Assembly: GCF_002127655.1 (NCBI RefSeq)
Contig: NZ_NEHB01000001.1
Span: forward strand, 57,210-111,583
Source: Janthinobacterium sp. GW456P
GTDB lineage: Bacteria; Pseudomonadota; Gammaproteobacteria; Burkholderiales; Burkholderiaceae_D
Direction of reading: 5' to 3'
DNA length: 54,374 bases
Below the pieces are notes generated by a model. The model ran no database searches. It was not told the DNA's origin and saw only the letters and a program-made list of their open reading frames with translations. This document shows positions 29,378-41,595 of this stretch, piece after piece (the stretch's first letter is position 1; every line of letters starts with the position of its first letter). Made by a program: the position numbers and the translations under genes.

Positions 29378-30223
29378 TTAATGTGACACCAGCACCGGTA
29401 GCGTCATTTCCTGCAGCACCGTGCGCGTGATGCCGCCCAGCAGCGCCTCGCGCAGGCGCATGTGCCCGTAGCAGCCCATCACGATCAGGTCGCAGTGCCG
29501 CTGGGCCGCCATGGCCAGCAGGGCCGCGCCCACGTCCTGGCCCGGCGGCGTGTCATGCTGCAGCACCTCGACGTTGACGCCGTGGCGCGCCAGGTACAAG
29601 GCCAGGTCGGCGCCCGGTTGCTCGCCGTGCGCGGCCGGCTGGGCGTGCGAATTGACGACGGCCAGGGTCACTTGCCGGGCGCGCTGCAGCAGGGGCAGCG
29701 CATCGGTGATGGCGCGCAGCGCTTCGGCGCTGCCGTTCCAGGCCAGCAGCGGATGCTGCGCGATGCCCGCTGGCACGGCGCAAGGCGCGTGCGGCACCAT
29801 CAGCACGGGCCGGCCGCAATGGAGCATCAGGTATTCGGCCGTGCCGGCGATGACGCGCGATGGCGTATCCTGCGCATCCGTCTGGCCCAGGATCAGCAGG
29901 TCGCAATAGCGCGCCTGCAGCAGCAGCGCGCCTTGCGCGTCGTCGTCGACGAAGCGCGTTTCGTAGGTGCCCAGGCCTTCCTCGCGGGCGATGCGCTCGA
30001 AGTCGTGCAAGGCCTCGCTGGCCTGGGTGCGCAGCGCCTGCATCTGCGCCGGTGCAAACTGCAGCGCGTTGACGCCGCCGCCATACGCGTAGCGCGAGAT
30101 GCCGCTCATGGCCGAGCCGATCAGGTGGGCGCCTTCGGCAACGGCCAGGCGCGCGGCCAGGCGGATGCGCTGGGCGCAGTGGCGGGAATTGTCGACGTGG
30201 ACCAGCAGGGTGGTGTAGGGCAT
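29378..30223 (-). CDS. Universal stress protein, two Usp domains
   Basis: The protein has 281 residues, twice the single-domain length. The first Usp domain (about 1-145) starts MPYTTLLVHVDNS and the second (about 155-281) ends with the ATP-binding loop GCYGHMRLREALLGGITRTV. The second loop is better preserved than the first (LGQTDAQDTPSRVIAG). A GAGGAAAA site precedes the ATG. The gene lies 24 bp after phaC on the same strand and is probably cotranscribed from the FNR-type promoter at 32079-32119, matching the known link between tandem Usp proteins and low oxygen. Confidence 0.85.
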   Translation of the reverse strand: MPYTTLLVHVDNSRHCAQRIRLAARLAVAEGAHLIGSAMSGISRYAYGGGVNALQFAPAQMQALRTQASEALHDFERIAREEGLGTYETRFVDDDAQGALLLQARYCDLLILGQTDAQDTPSRVIAGTAEYLMLHCGRPVLMVPHAPCAVPAGIAQHPLLAWNGSAEALRAITDALPLLQRARQVTLAVVNSHAQPAAHGEQPGADLALYLARHGVNVEVLQHDTPPGQDVGAALLAMAAQRHCDLIVMGCYGHMRLREALLGGITRTVLQEMTLPVLVSH

Positions 30224-30247
30224 GGCGTTTTCCTCGGTTGTTGGTTG

Positions 30248-32053
30248 TCAGGTCTGCAGCACGTAGCTGCCCGGCGCATCGCCCAGGTCGGGCCCCATGG
30301 CCGGTGGCGCCGCTTGCGCGCCCGGGCGTTCTGCCAGCCAGGCTTGCCAGGCGGGCCACCACGAACCGTCATGGTGCGGCACCTCGCGCTGCCAGCTGTC
30401 CGCGTCGATGTAGGGCGCGTCGTGGCGGTGCGTGGCCAGCTGGTAGTTGCGGTGCGGCTGCCCCGGCGGCGAGACCACGCCCGCATTGTGGCCGCCCGAG
30501 GTGAGCAAAAAAGTCACGTCCGTGTCCGTCAGCAACTGCAGCTTGTACACGGAACGCCACGGCGCCACATGGTCCGTCAGGGTGCCGACGGCGAAGACGG
30601 GCGCCTTGATGTCGGGCAGGGCGATGTGGCGGCCCGCCGTGCGGTAGCGCCCTTCGGCCAGGTCGTTGTGCAGGAACAGACGGCGCAGGTATTCCGAATG
30701 CATGCGGCAGGGCATGCGCGTGGCATCCGCATTCCAGGCCATCAGGTCGCTGTCCTGCTCGTCGAGGCCCAGCAGGTAATGGCGCAGCTGGCGCGACCAG
30801 ATCAGATCGTTCGAGCGCAGCAGCTGGAAGGCGCCCGCCATCTGTTTCGTATCGAGATAGCCCTGCTTCCACATGGCCGCCTCCAGGAAACTGACCTGGC
30901 TCTCGTCGATGAACAGCGACAGTTCGCCCGGTTCCTTGAAATCGACCTGCGAGGCCAGCATGGTCAGGCTGGCCAGGCGCATATCGCCGTCGCGCGCCAT
31001 CGTCGCGGCGGCGATCGCCAGCAGGGTGCCGCCCAGGCAGTAGCCGGCCGCGTGCACCTGCGGCGCGCCCGTGATGCGGGCCACGGCGTCGAGCGCGTCC
31101 ATCACGCCCAGCTGACGGTAGTCTTCCAGCGACAGTTCGCGGTCTTCTTCCAGCGGATTTTTCCAGGAAATCATGAACACCGTGTGGCCTTGCTCCACCA
31201 GGTAGCGCACCAGCGAATTGTGCGGCGACAGGTCGAGAATATAGAACTTCATGATCCACGCCGGCACGAACAGCAGGGGCGTCGCATGCACCGTGGCGGT
31301 CGCTGGCGCGTACTGGATCAATTCGATCAAGTCGTTGCGGTAGACCACCTTGCCCGGCGTGACGGCCACATTGCCGCCCACTTTATACGTGCGCCGGTCG
31401 GGCGCGTGCGCTCCCATGGCGGCGCGCTGCCAGTCCTCGGCCGCGTGGATCATGCCGCGCGCCAGGTTGGCGCCGCCGCTTGCCAGGGTCGCCTGCTGCA
31501 CCACGGGATTGGTCAGCATGAAGTTCGACGGCGCCAGCATGTCGAGCCACTGGCGCACGGTGAACGTGACGACATCCTCGTGGTGCGGCGCGACGCCGCG
31601 CACGCCCGTGGTGGCGCGGTGCCACCACTGCTGCTGCAGCAGGAAGCCCTGGTAGACCAGGTTGTAGGGCCAGCGCCGCCAGGCCGGGTCTTCGAAGCGC
31701 CGGTCCTGCGGCAGCGGCGCGATGCACGGCGGTTCGGCGGCGCCGCCAGCGATGGTCGATTGCATGGCGTACTGTTGCCAGCGGCCGATCTTCTTCCACG
31801 CTTCCTGCAGCAGGGCTTGCTGCTTCGATGGCGCCAGCGCCAGATGGCTGAGCCAGTCGGCATAGGCGTTGCCCAGCGCGGCCGGCGAAATACCGCCTGT
31901 AAACTTGCCCAGCCAGGCATTCAGAAGCAGGTCCAGGGTGGCGCCTTCCGGCGCGCTTTCCGGGTAGTCGGGCGCCGGCACGCCTTGCCAGGCGCTGCCC
32001 AGGCGCTCATGTTCCACGTTGTGCCGCGCGTCGCTCGGCTGTGTCTTGCTCAT
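30248..32053 (-). CDS. phaC: Class I poly(3-hydroxyalkanoate) synthase
   Basis: The protein has 601 residues, typical of class I. The N-terminal PhaC_N domain covers about 90-260 (VYQGFLLQQQWWHRAT; PSNFMLTNP). The alpha/beta hydrolase core holds the lipase-like box GYCLGG with the nucleophile at Cys339. The expected catalytic Asp is in GTLTDHVAPW and the His in SGGHNAGV. It polymerises 3-hydroxyacyl-CoA into storage granules. The usual partners phaA and phaB are not adjacent; a universal stress gene follows instead, so this may be a second, condition-specific synthase. Transcription probably starts at about 32071 from a promoter with an FNR-like box, and AGGAG precedes the ATG. Confidence 0.92.
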   Translation of the reverse strand: MSKTQPSDARHNVEHERLGSAWQGVPAPDYPESAPEGATLDLLLNAWLGKFTGGISPAALGNAYADWLSHLALAPSKQQALLQEAWKKIGRWQQYAMQSTIAGGAAEPPCIAPLPQDRRFEDPAWRRWPYNLVYQGFLLQQQWWHRATTGVRGVAPHHEDVVTFTVRQWLDMLAPSNFMLTNPVVQQATLASGGANLARGMIHAAEDWQRAAMGAHAPDRRTYKVGGNVAVTPGKVVYRNDLIELIQYAPATATVHATPLLFVPAWIMKFYILDLSPHNSLVRYLVEQGHTVFMISWKNPLEEDRELSLEDYRQLGVMDALDAVARITGAPQVHAAGYCLGGTLLAIAAATMARDGDMRLASLTMLASQVDFKEPGELSLFIDESQVSFLEAAMWKQGYLDTKQMAGAFQLLRSNDLIWSRQLRHYLLGLDEQDSDLMAWNADATRMPCRMHSEYLRRLFLHNDLAEGRYRTAGRHIALPDIKAPVFAVGTLTDHVAPWRSVYKLQLLTDTDVTFLLTSGGHNAGVVSPPGQPHRNYQLATHRHDAPYIDADSWQREVPHHDGSWWPAWQAWLAERPGAQAAPPAMGPDLGDAPGSYVLQT

Positions 32054-32078
32054 CCACGGCTCCTGTCATTTTTTTACA

Positions 32079-32115
32079 GGATAGCAAGAGCTTGTTTAAA
32101 AAATTATGATCTACA

Positions 32116-32119
<4 letters not shown>
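32079..32119 (-). promoter_or_regulatory. phaC promoter with FNR/ANR-type box
   Basis: On the minus strand TTGATGTAGATCAT (32106-32119) matches the FNR consensus TTGAT-N4-ATCAA at 9 of 10 positions. A -10 TATCCT preceded by TTGC lies at 32079-32084. With a start near 32071 the box is centred at -41.5, the class II activator position. The box overlaps the stop codon of the upstream kinase gene. Confidence 0.7.
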
Positions 32120-35606
<3,487 letters not shown>

Positions 35607-35610
<4 letters not shown>

Positions 35611-36749
35611 GCTTCGCTCAGGACGGTGACGGTCATCGTCTGGTTGTGCAGCTGGCACGTGCCATGCGGCTGGGCGATGCCGATTTCGCCGTTGGAGTAA
35701 AACCCGGCGATACAGGCCGCGCCGCCCAGCAGGTCGGCCACCGCTTCGACCTCTTCCTCGGCCCGGTCGCCCATCACCAGCTTGCGGCCCACGCAGCTGA
35801 CCAGCAGGGCCAGCTGGCCGCCCTGCGCATCGACATGGGGCATGACGCCGCGCGCGGCCGTTTCGGCCCCGTCGATCAGCCGGTTGGTACTGGAATGCAT
35901 GAGCTTCAGGTAGCCGTCGGCGAGGATGTCGCCGGCCAGGGTCAGCGAACCCTGTTCTTCGTCGACGGCGAGGATGGTGCGGAAGACATTGCTTTTTTCA
36001 TGCGCGGCCGTGAGCATTTCAAACGGGAACAGCAGGCCCGAAGCGGGCAGATCGCGCGCATGGTCGCCCAGGTACAGCTTGTAGATGTCGAGCGCCCGCG
36101 CGCCATCGAGGCCATACAGCACGTTGTCGACGCAGCGCGTCACCTTGCGCGCGGGGCCGAACGCTTCCCAGCCCGCATGGCTGCCGTAGCCGAGGCGGAT
36201 ATGCTCGCCGTACAGGCCGACGGCGACGATGGTATTGTCGGCCGCGCCGCGCGGACCCAGGGTCCAGGTCTGGCGAAAGGCGCCGCCGTCCGCCGCCAGC
36301 CCACCCGACACCGTCACGCCCGGCGGCAGGTTCGCCTGCAGGCCGGCGATCAGGGCGCTGCCGTTGATGGCCACGCCCGTGCCCAGCATGAAGACGGCCG
36401 TCAGGCCGTCCTGCGGCAGCGCCTGCGCCAGGCGCTCGCCCGCCTCGTGCGAGTCCGCCATGTCGCAGATGATGGCGTCGGCAATCGCCACCGTCGTGCG
36501 GGCGAAGCGGATGGCCGTGATGACGCAGCTGTCGTCGTAGACGCGCTTGCCGGCGATCTCGCCGGCCGTGGAGCAGCCGGCGATGACGGCGCCGGGCAGC
36601 TGGCGGCGCAGTGCCGCCGTCAGTTCAGGCGTGGCGAAGTAGGGGCAGGCGCCGAAGGCCAGCACCAGGTCGGGCGCCATCGCGGCCAGAGGCGCCAGGG
36701 CAGCGTCGATGTCGGCACGGTTTTTCAGGATCAGTTGTTGCACGCGCAT
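35607..36749 (-). CDS. FIST-domain sensor protein (NosP-like)
   Basis: The protein has 380 residues. A FIST_N domain covers about 25-215 (LVLAFGACPYFATPELTAAL; VIAGCSTAGEIAGKRVYDDS) and FIST_C about 220-365 (ALDIYKLYLGDHARDLP; GFYSNGEIGIAQPHGTCQLHNQ). The FIST family includes NosP, a haem protein that senses nitric oxide and regulates a kinase encoded beside it. The length and the ATGA overlap with the hybrid kinase gene fit that pairing, but I cannot identify a haem ligand from sequence alone, and other FIST proteins may sense amino acids. The ATG at 36749 follows a GGAAG site; the frame is open to 37064 but the upstream part overlaps the HD-GYP gene and is a shadow. Confidence 0.85.
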
Positions 36750-36763
36750 GGCAGCTTCCTCGC

Positions 36764-37828
36764 TTACAGTGGGTGGGCGTGGTGAGGGACGGGGTCCGGG
36801 TCGGGCAGGCTGTTGCGGATGGCCAGCACCTCGTCCCAGGCGCCCAGGAAGGCGTCGGTGCACAGCGGGCAGAAATGGCTGCCCCTGTTTTGCTCCAGGT
36901 ACTGGCGCGCCTCGGCCAACGGCCAGGCCGGCTTGTACGGGCGCTCCGAACTCAGTGCGTCGAAGACGTCGGCCACGGCGACGATGCGCGCCGACAGCGG
37001 TATCTGCTCCTCCGCCAGGCCGTCCGGATAGCCGCTGCCGTCGTATTTTTCGTGGTGGCCGCAAGCGATTTCCTCGGCCAGGCGGATCAGCGGCGAGTCG
37101 CTGCCGGCGAGGATATGGCCGCCGATCTTCGCGTGCTGGCGCATGATGGCCATCTCATCGGGGTCCAGCCGTCCCGGCTTGAGCAGGATATGGTCGGGCG
37201 TGGCCAGCTTGCCCACGTCGTGCATGGGCGCCGCCTTGAGCAGCAGGTCCTGCCATTGTGCGTCGAGGCCCAGCTCCCTGGCGATCAACGCCGAGTAGCG
37301 CGCCATGCGCATGATGTGGGCGCCCGTTTCGGGGTCGCGGAATTCGGCCGCCCGCGCCAGGCGCGTAACCAGTTCCATCTCCCTGGCCGTGACGTTGGCG
37401 ATAGCCTGTTCCACTTCGTGTTCGAGCAGCTTGGCGCGGTCGGCCAGCATGGTTTGCGCCGTGCGCAGGGCCAGCAGATTGCGCACGCGCAGGCTGAACT
37501 CGATGGTGTCGACAGGCTTGGTGAGAAACTCCGTCACGCCCAGCGAAAAAGCCTGCTTGCGCACGGCGTGGTCGTTTTCGGTGGTTACCATGATGATGGG
37601 GATGTCGGCCATGCCCGGCATCTTGCGGAAAATGCCAAGGAATTCGTTGCCCGACAGGCTGGGCATCCGGTAGTCGAGCAAGACCAGGTCCGGCACATGC
37701 GACTCGCACCAGTACAGCGCATCGACCGGATCGTTCATGCAGACGGGGGCGATGCTGCTGGCCTTGCCCGCCAGGGTCGCCAGCAGGCTCAGGTTGGTGT
37801 CGTTGTCATCGACGATCAGGATGCTCAT
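36764..37828 (-). CDS. Response regulator with HD-GYP c-di-GMP phosphodiesterase domain
   Basis: The protein has 354 residues. The receiver at 1-120 has Asp52 as the phospho-acceptor (LVLLDYRMPSLSG) and Lys in LTKPVD. A helical linker leads to the HD-GYP domain at about 150-340, with the metal-binding MHDVGK (His203-Asp204), later GHHEKYDGSGYPDGL containing the full GYP motif, and ADVFDALSS. All key residues of an active c-di-GMP phosphodiesterase are present. The gene lies 14 bp upstream of the FIST gene in the same operon, so the hybrid kinase or its Hpt may phosphorylate it. A GGAG site precedes the ATG. The last 40 residues contain CPLC and a His/Pro-rich tail. Confidence 0.9.
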   Translation of the reverse strand: MSILIVDDNDTNLSLLATLAGKASSIAPVCMNDPVDALYWCESHVPDLVLLDYRMPSLSGNEFLGIFRKMPGMADIPIIMVTTENDHAVRKQAFSLGVTEFLTKPVDTIEFSLRVRNLLALRTAQTMLADRAKLLEHEVEQAIANVTAREMELVTRLARAAEFRDPETGAHIMRMARYSALIARELGLDAQWQDLLLKAAPMHDVGKLATPDHILLKPGRLDPDEMAIMRQHAKIGGHILAGSDSPLIRLAEEIACGHHEKYDGSGYPDGLAEEQIPLSARIVAVADVFDALSSERPYKPAWPLAEARQYLEQNRGSHFCPLCTDAFLGAWDEVLAIRNSLPDPDPVPHHAHPL

Positions 37829-37877
37829 GGTGTCTCCGGCGGGGCGGGTTCGGGTGGCGGCGGGGCTGGTGGCTGGC

Positions 37878-38381
37878 TCAGGCCGCCAGTTTTCCGCCGG
37901 CGTGCATGCCCATGCCCGATAGCAGGCTATCCATGTCGAGCACGATGAGCATGCGCTCGTCGAGGGCGCCGATGGCCGTCACGTGGCCGGCCATGGCCGA
38001 GCCGTGCAGCTGTGGCGGCGGCTTGAGCTGCGCCGGCGCCAGAGGCACCACGTCGGCCACGCGGTCGACCACGATGCCGGTGGCGCCATGCGCGAAGATC
38101 AGGATGATCACCACGGTCGAGGCGTCGTAAGCGGGTTCGGCCTGGCCCAGCGCGATGCGCAGGTCGAGCAGCGGCACGATGCTGCCGCGCAGGTGGATGA
38201 ACCCCTTGAGGAAGGCGGGGGCGTTGGCGATGTGGGTCACGGCGCCGTAGCCGCGGATTTCCTGCACCAGGCCGATGTCGATCGCATATTCCTCCTTGGC
38301 GAGTCCGAAGACCAGCAATTCCCGGGCATCGGCTTGCGCCAGCTGGCTCGCTGCTGCGGCATGTGTCGTGATGGTTTCCAT
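37878..38381 (-). CDS. cheW: CheW chemotaxis coupling protein
   Basis: The protein has 167 residues, a single CheW domain (LLVFGLAKEEYAIDIGLVQEIRGYG; LKGFIHLRGSIVPLLDLR; GIVVDRVADVV). An AGGAG site lies 8 bases before the ATG. It couples chemoreceptors to CheA, but no cheA is in the window. It sits inside the c-di-GMP/FIST operon, and the only chemoreceptor nearby is the Aer-like protein at 39816. It may link that receptor to a CheA encoded elsewhere. Confidence 0.9.
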   Translation of the reverse strand: METITTHAAAASQLAQADARELLVFGLAKEEYAIDIGLVQEIRGYGAVTHIANAPAFLKGFIHLRGSIVPLLDLRIALGQAEPAYDASTVVIILIFAHGATGIVVDRVADVVPLAPAQLKPPPQLHGSAMAGHVTAIGALDERMLIVLDMDSLLSGMGMHAGGKLAA

Positions 38382-38438
38382 GTGCTTGCTCCTGTCAGGT
38401 GCTGCGGGGTGAATGAAACGGCGGAGATGGCCGGGTAC

Positions 38439-39341
38439 TCAGGCTTGCTCGATGCGGTTGCGGCCATTGTTCTTGGCCTGGTACAGCGCGGCGTCGGCTT
38501 GCATGAATGCCGCCTTCCAGTCGCCGTTGTCGGGCAGCGGCGCCAGGCCGATGCTGACCGTTACCGGAATGGGCAGCTTGCCGAACTCGAAACGCGTCTC
38601 TTCCACGGCGCGGCGTATGCGTTCGGCCACCTGGCAGGCCATGCTCATGTTCGTATGCGGGAACAGGAAACCGAATTCCTCGCCACCCACGCGGGCGACG
38701 ACGTCCGAGGCCCGCGCCTGGAACTGGAACACGGCGGCGATGGCTTGCAGGACGGCGTCGCCGGCGGCATGGCCATGCTGGTCGTTGACGTGCTTGAAAA
38801 AGTCGATGTCGGCGATGCCGATGGCCAGGGGGCTGTGCGCGCGCCTTGCCCGCGCGGCCGAACGCACGGCTTCGACGTCGAAGGCGCGGCGGTTGGGCAG
38901 ATGGGTCAGCGGGTCGCTCAGGGCGATGCGCTGCAGTTGCTGCCAGCGGGCCGCATTCTGTTGTTCGATGGCGCGCTCGCGGCGCTGGTCGATGAAGAAG
39001 GCGCCCATGTAGTTTACGTCGCCGAGCGTGCCCAGGTCCATGGCCTTGAGCACGATGGGCAGCATGGAGCCGTCGCGGTGGCGAATGGCGAAATGGCGTT
39101 TGTGCCCGAGTACCCTGGACTTCTTGTCTCCGGCCAGATAGGCGCCGATCTGCGCGCCATGCTGCTCGCGCACGGCATCCGGCAGCAGCGCCTCGATCCG
39201 CTGGCCCGCGAGGCTGCCCTGTGCATAGCCGCTCAGCGCATACATGGCGTCGTTCGCATACTGGATGCGTGAAGCGGCGTCGATGATGACGGCGGCGTCT
39301 TCTGCGGCGTCGAGCAGGCGTAAGGCCAGGACTTTGTTCAT
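38439..39341 (-). CDS. PAS-GGDEF diguanylate cyclase
   Basis: The protein has 300 residues. A PAS domain covers about 8-125 (DAAVIIDAASRIQYANDAM), and a GGDEF domain about 135-298. The active-site motif is GGEEF at 219-223 and an inhibitory RxxD site (RASD) lies five residues before it, so it should make c-di-GMP with product inhibition. I chose the ATG at 39341, preceded by GGGGAG; the frame is open to 39425 but those residues are not PAS-like. It is the first gene of the five-gene minus-strand run GGDEF-CheW-HD-GYP-FIST-kinase. The operon therefore encodes both synthesis and breakdown of c-di-GMP. Confidence 0.9.
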   Translation of the reverse strand: MNKVLALRLLDAAEDAAVIIDAASRIQYANDAMYALSGYAQGSLAGQRIEALLPDAVREQHGAQIGAYLAGDKKSRVLGHKRHFAIRHRDGSMLPIVLKAMDLGTLGDVNYMGAFFIDQRRERAIEQQNAARWQQLQRIALSDPLTHLPNRRAFDVEAVRSAARARRAHSPLAIGIADIDFFKHVNDQHGHAAGDAVLQAIAAVFQFQARASDVVARVGGEEFGFLFPHTNMSMACQVAERIRRAVEETRFEFGKLPIPVTVSIGLAPLPDNGDWKAAFMQADAALYQAKNNGRNRIEQA

Positions 39342-39453
39342 GCGTATCTCCCCTGCATAGGTGCGGATTTCCCGAGTGGCGAAAGTGGCGCTGTCATCGC
39401 ATCGCCTTTTATTTCCCCATGTCAATCATCATACCTCAAATAAAATAGAATGC

Positions 39454-39480
39454 AATGAATTTAATGATTTTAATGATTTG
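39454..39480. repeat. Three tandem AATGATTTT-like 9-mers
   Basis: AATGAATTT, AATGATTTT and AATGATTTG follow one another without a gap, close to helical spacing. They could be repeated protein-binding sites or simply part of the AT-rich tract. Confidence 0.5.
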
Positions 39481-39562
39481 TGTTTGTGGTGCAACTGTCG
39501 TTTTTTTGTCCATCCTTACCTGGCTATGCTTGTTTTCGCTGTGCGATCACGAGAATCTATCC

Positions 39563-39590
39563 ATTTGTCACCATTTCAAAAATGACAAAT
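39563..39590. promoter_or_regulatory. Inverted repeat, possible operator
   Basis: ATTTGTCA (39563-39570) and TGACAAAT (39583-39590) form a perfect 8-bp inverted repeat with a 12-base spacer, in the divergent promoter region. The binding protein is unknown. Confidence 0.45.
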
Positions 39591-39647
39591 TCGTTTAAAT
39601 TTTTAAATTAAATGTTGTAATTGGTTAATTCATGTTGCACAATGAAT

Positions 39648-39661
39648 TTGATCTAAATCAA
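39648..39661. promoter_or_regulatory. Perfect FNR/ANR box
   Basis: TTGATCTAAATCAA is a full match to TTGAT-N4-ATCAA. It is symmetric, so it could act on the receptor gene (start codon about 160 bp away) or on the divergent GGDEF operon. Confidence 0.75.
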
Positions 39662-39815
39662 AAAGCTGGCGAATGGAGGCAAGTTGTTGGCAAGACGCCT
39701 CTCGCTGCTTGTCTGGATCTGAGCGGGAAATAGTCGTGTTGTTCAGGCCAGGGCGCAAGAGCGCTTGTTTCCGGATGGCACCGTCATTCGGTTGTGTAGG
39801 ATAAGGGAGACAGAG

Positions 39816-41477
39816 ATGCGTACAAATATGCCGGTAACGAACAGGGAATATGTGCTGCATGATGGTCAGACGGTGGTATCGAAGACTGACCTGCAGGGCA
39901 ATATTACCTATGTGAATCAGGATTTCATCGATATCAGCGGCTTTTCGGCCGAGGAGCTGATCGGCGCGCCGCAGAACATCGTGCGCCATCCGGACATGCC
40001 GGTCGAGGCCTTCGCCGACTTCTGGCGCACCATCAAGAGCGGCAAGGCGTGGACGGGCATGGTCAAGAACCGCTGCAAGAATGGCGACTACTACTGGGTG
40101 GAAGCGAATGCCGCGCCGATGCTGGAAAACGGTCAGATGGTGGGCTATACCTCGATCCGCGTAAAACCCAGCCGGGAACAGGTGGCCGCCGCCGAGCGCG
40201 CGTACCAGGCCATCAAGCAAGGCAGCACGACACTCGAAGTGCGCGAAGGCGTGGCCGTGCACCGCTCGGCCCTGCGGCGCCTGAACCCGATGGCGCAGCT
40301 GTCGCTGCGCGCCAGGATGGGACTCGTCTTCGGTTCGCTGGCGCTGCTGTTCGTCGCTGCGCCGGCCATTTCCTATGTGGCGTCGGGTCACGCCGGCATG
40401 CCGATGCTGTTCAGTACTTTGTGCGGCGTGGTGTCGTGCGCGGCCGGCGGCTATACCTTGCAACGCTCGGCCGTGGCGCCGCTGGAGCGCATGCGCAGCG
40501 ATATCGAGCGCATGAGCGCGGGCGACCTGTCGGGCAATATCAGCGCCAGCGGCAACGACGAGCTGACGGCGGTGGTCCAGGCGCTGCGCGTGCTGCAGAC
40601 GAATGTCAAGTTGCTGGTCGGGCAAATCAAGGAATCGACGGGCGTGGTGGGCCGCGGCGCGGAGGAAATCGCCGCAGGCAATGCGAACCTGTCGCGGCGC
40701 ACGGAGTCGCAGGCCAGCGCGCTGGAAGAGACGGCGTCGTCCATGGAAGAGCTGACCGGCACGGTCAGGCAGAATGCCGACACTGCGCGCGAGGCGAACC
40801 GCCTCGTCAGTAGCGCCTCCGAGACGGCGCACAAGGGCGAGCAAGCCATGTCGCAGGTAATTGCCACCATGAGCACGATCCAGGACAGCTCGCGCAAGAT
40901 CGTCGACATCATCGGCGTGATCGACGGCATCGCCTTCCAGACGAATATCCTGGCCCTGAATGCGGCCGTCGAAGCGGCGCGGGCCGGCGAACAGGGGCGC
41001 GGCTTTGCCGTGGTCGCGTCCGAGGTGCGCAATCTGGCGCACCGCTCGGCCCAGGCGGCCAAGGAAATCAAGGTGCTGATCGGCGACTCGGTGGACAAGG
41101 TGAACATGGGGAGCCGCCTGGTGCAGGACGCCGGCAAGACGATGGGCGATATCGAGCAGTCGGTGCGCCAGGTAGCGGGCTACATGGCCGACATCACGGC
41201 AGCCAGCCAGGAGCAGAGCGAGGGCATCGAGCAGATCAACCATGCCATCACGCAGATGGATGACGTGACGCAGCAAAATGCGGCCCTGGTCGAACAGGCC
41301 GCCGCCGCGGCAGCCGACATGCAGCAGCAGGCCGTGCAACTGGCAACGTTGGTCGATTCCTTCCAGCTGGTGCGCGATATGGCGGCCGGCGCCGCCATAT
41401 CGCGGCCGGCCGCCAGGGCCGCCGCACCGCGCAAGCTGTTATCGATGCCGGGGCTGGTGAACCCGCAGCCGGCGTGA
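39816..41477 (+). CDS. Aer-like PAS chemoreceptor (methyl-accepting chemotaxis protein)
   Basis: The protein has 553 residues. An Aer-type PAS domain lies at about 10-120 ([48 protein letters not shown]), which in Aer binds FAD and senses redox state. Two close hydrophobic segments at about 168-189 and 195-216 form a membrane hairpin with almost no periplasmic part. HAMP follows (about 217-270), then the MCP signalling domain with the hairpin tip [20 protein letters not shown]. No NWETF-like CheR-docking peptide ends it. The ATG at 39816 follows AAGGGAGA at 5 bases, so I prefer it to 39765. It should mediate energy taxis. The FNR box upstream fits an oxygen-linked role. Confidence 0.9.
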   Translation: MRTNMPVTNREYVLHDGQTVVSKTDLQGNITYVNQDFIDISGFSAEELIGAPQNIVRHPDMPVEAFADFWRTIKSGKAWTGMVKNRCKNGDYYWVEANAAPMLENGQMVGYTSIRVKPSREQVAAAERAYQAIKQGSTTLEVREGVAVHRSALRRLNPMAQLSLRARMGLVFGSLALLFVAAPAISYVASGHAGMPMLFSTLCGVVSCAAGGYTLQRSAVAPLERMRSDIERMSAGDLSGNISASGNDELTAVVQALRVLQTNVKLLVGQIKESTGVVGRGAEEIAAGNANLSRRTESQASALEETASSMEELTGTVRQNADTAREANRLVSSASETAHKGEQAMSQVIATMSTIQDSSRKIVDIIGVIDGIAFQTNILALNAAVEAARAGEQGRGFAVVASEVRNLAHRSAQAAKEIKVLIGDSVDKVNMGSRLVQDAGKTMGDIEQSVRQVAGYMADITAASQEQSEGIEQINHAITQMDDVTQQNAALVEQAAAAAADMQQQAVQLATLVDSFQLVRDMAAGAAISRPAARAAAPRKLLSMPGLVNPQPA

Positions 41478-41595
41478 TTCGGCGGATGCCGCAACGAATG
41501 CCGGTGTGCCTGGCCGAAGCGTGCCGCGCCAGGCGCCGGCAGGGACAGTGCCCGGCCCCGGACGCGCGGCAGGAACTTGCGCCGGAAAAGTGCGC

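Larger units (their letters stand above)
39342..39815. other. 474-bp divergent regulatory region with an AT-rich core
   Basis: There is no protein gene here. The segment 39415-39665 is strikingly AT-rich for this genome. It contains three tandem 9-mers (39454-39480), a perfect inverted repeat (39563-39590) and a perfect FNR box (39648-39661). It separates the GGDEF operon from the Aer-like receptor gene and probably controls both. I could not place a convincing -10/-35 pair for either direction. Confidence 0.7.
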
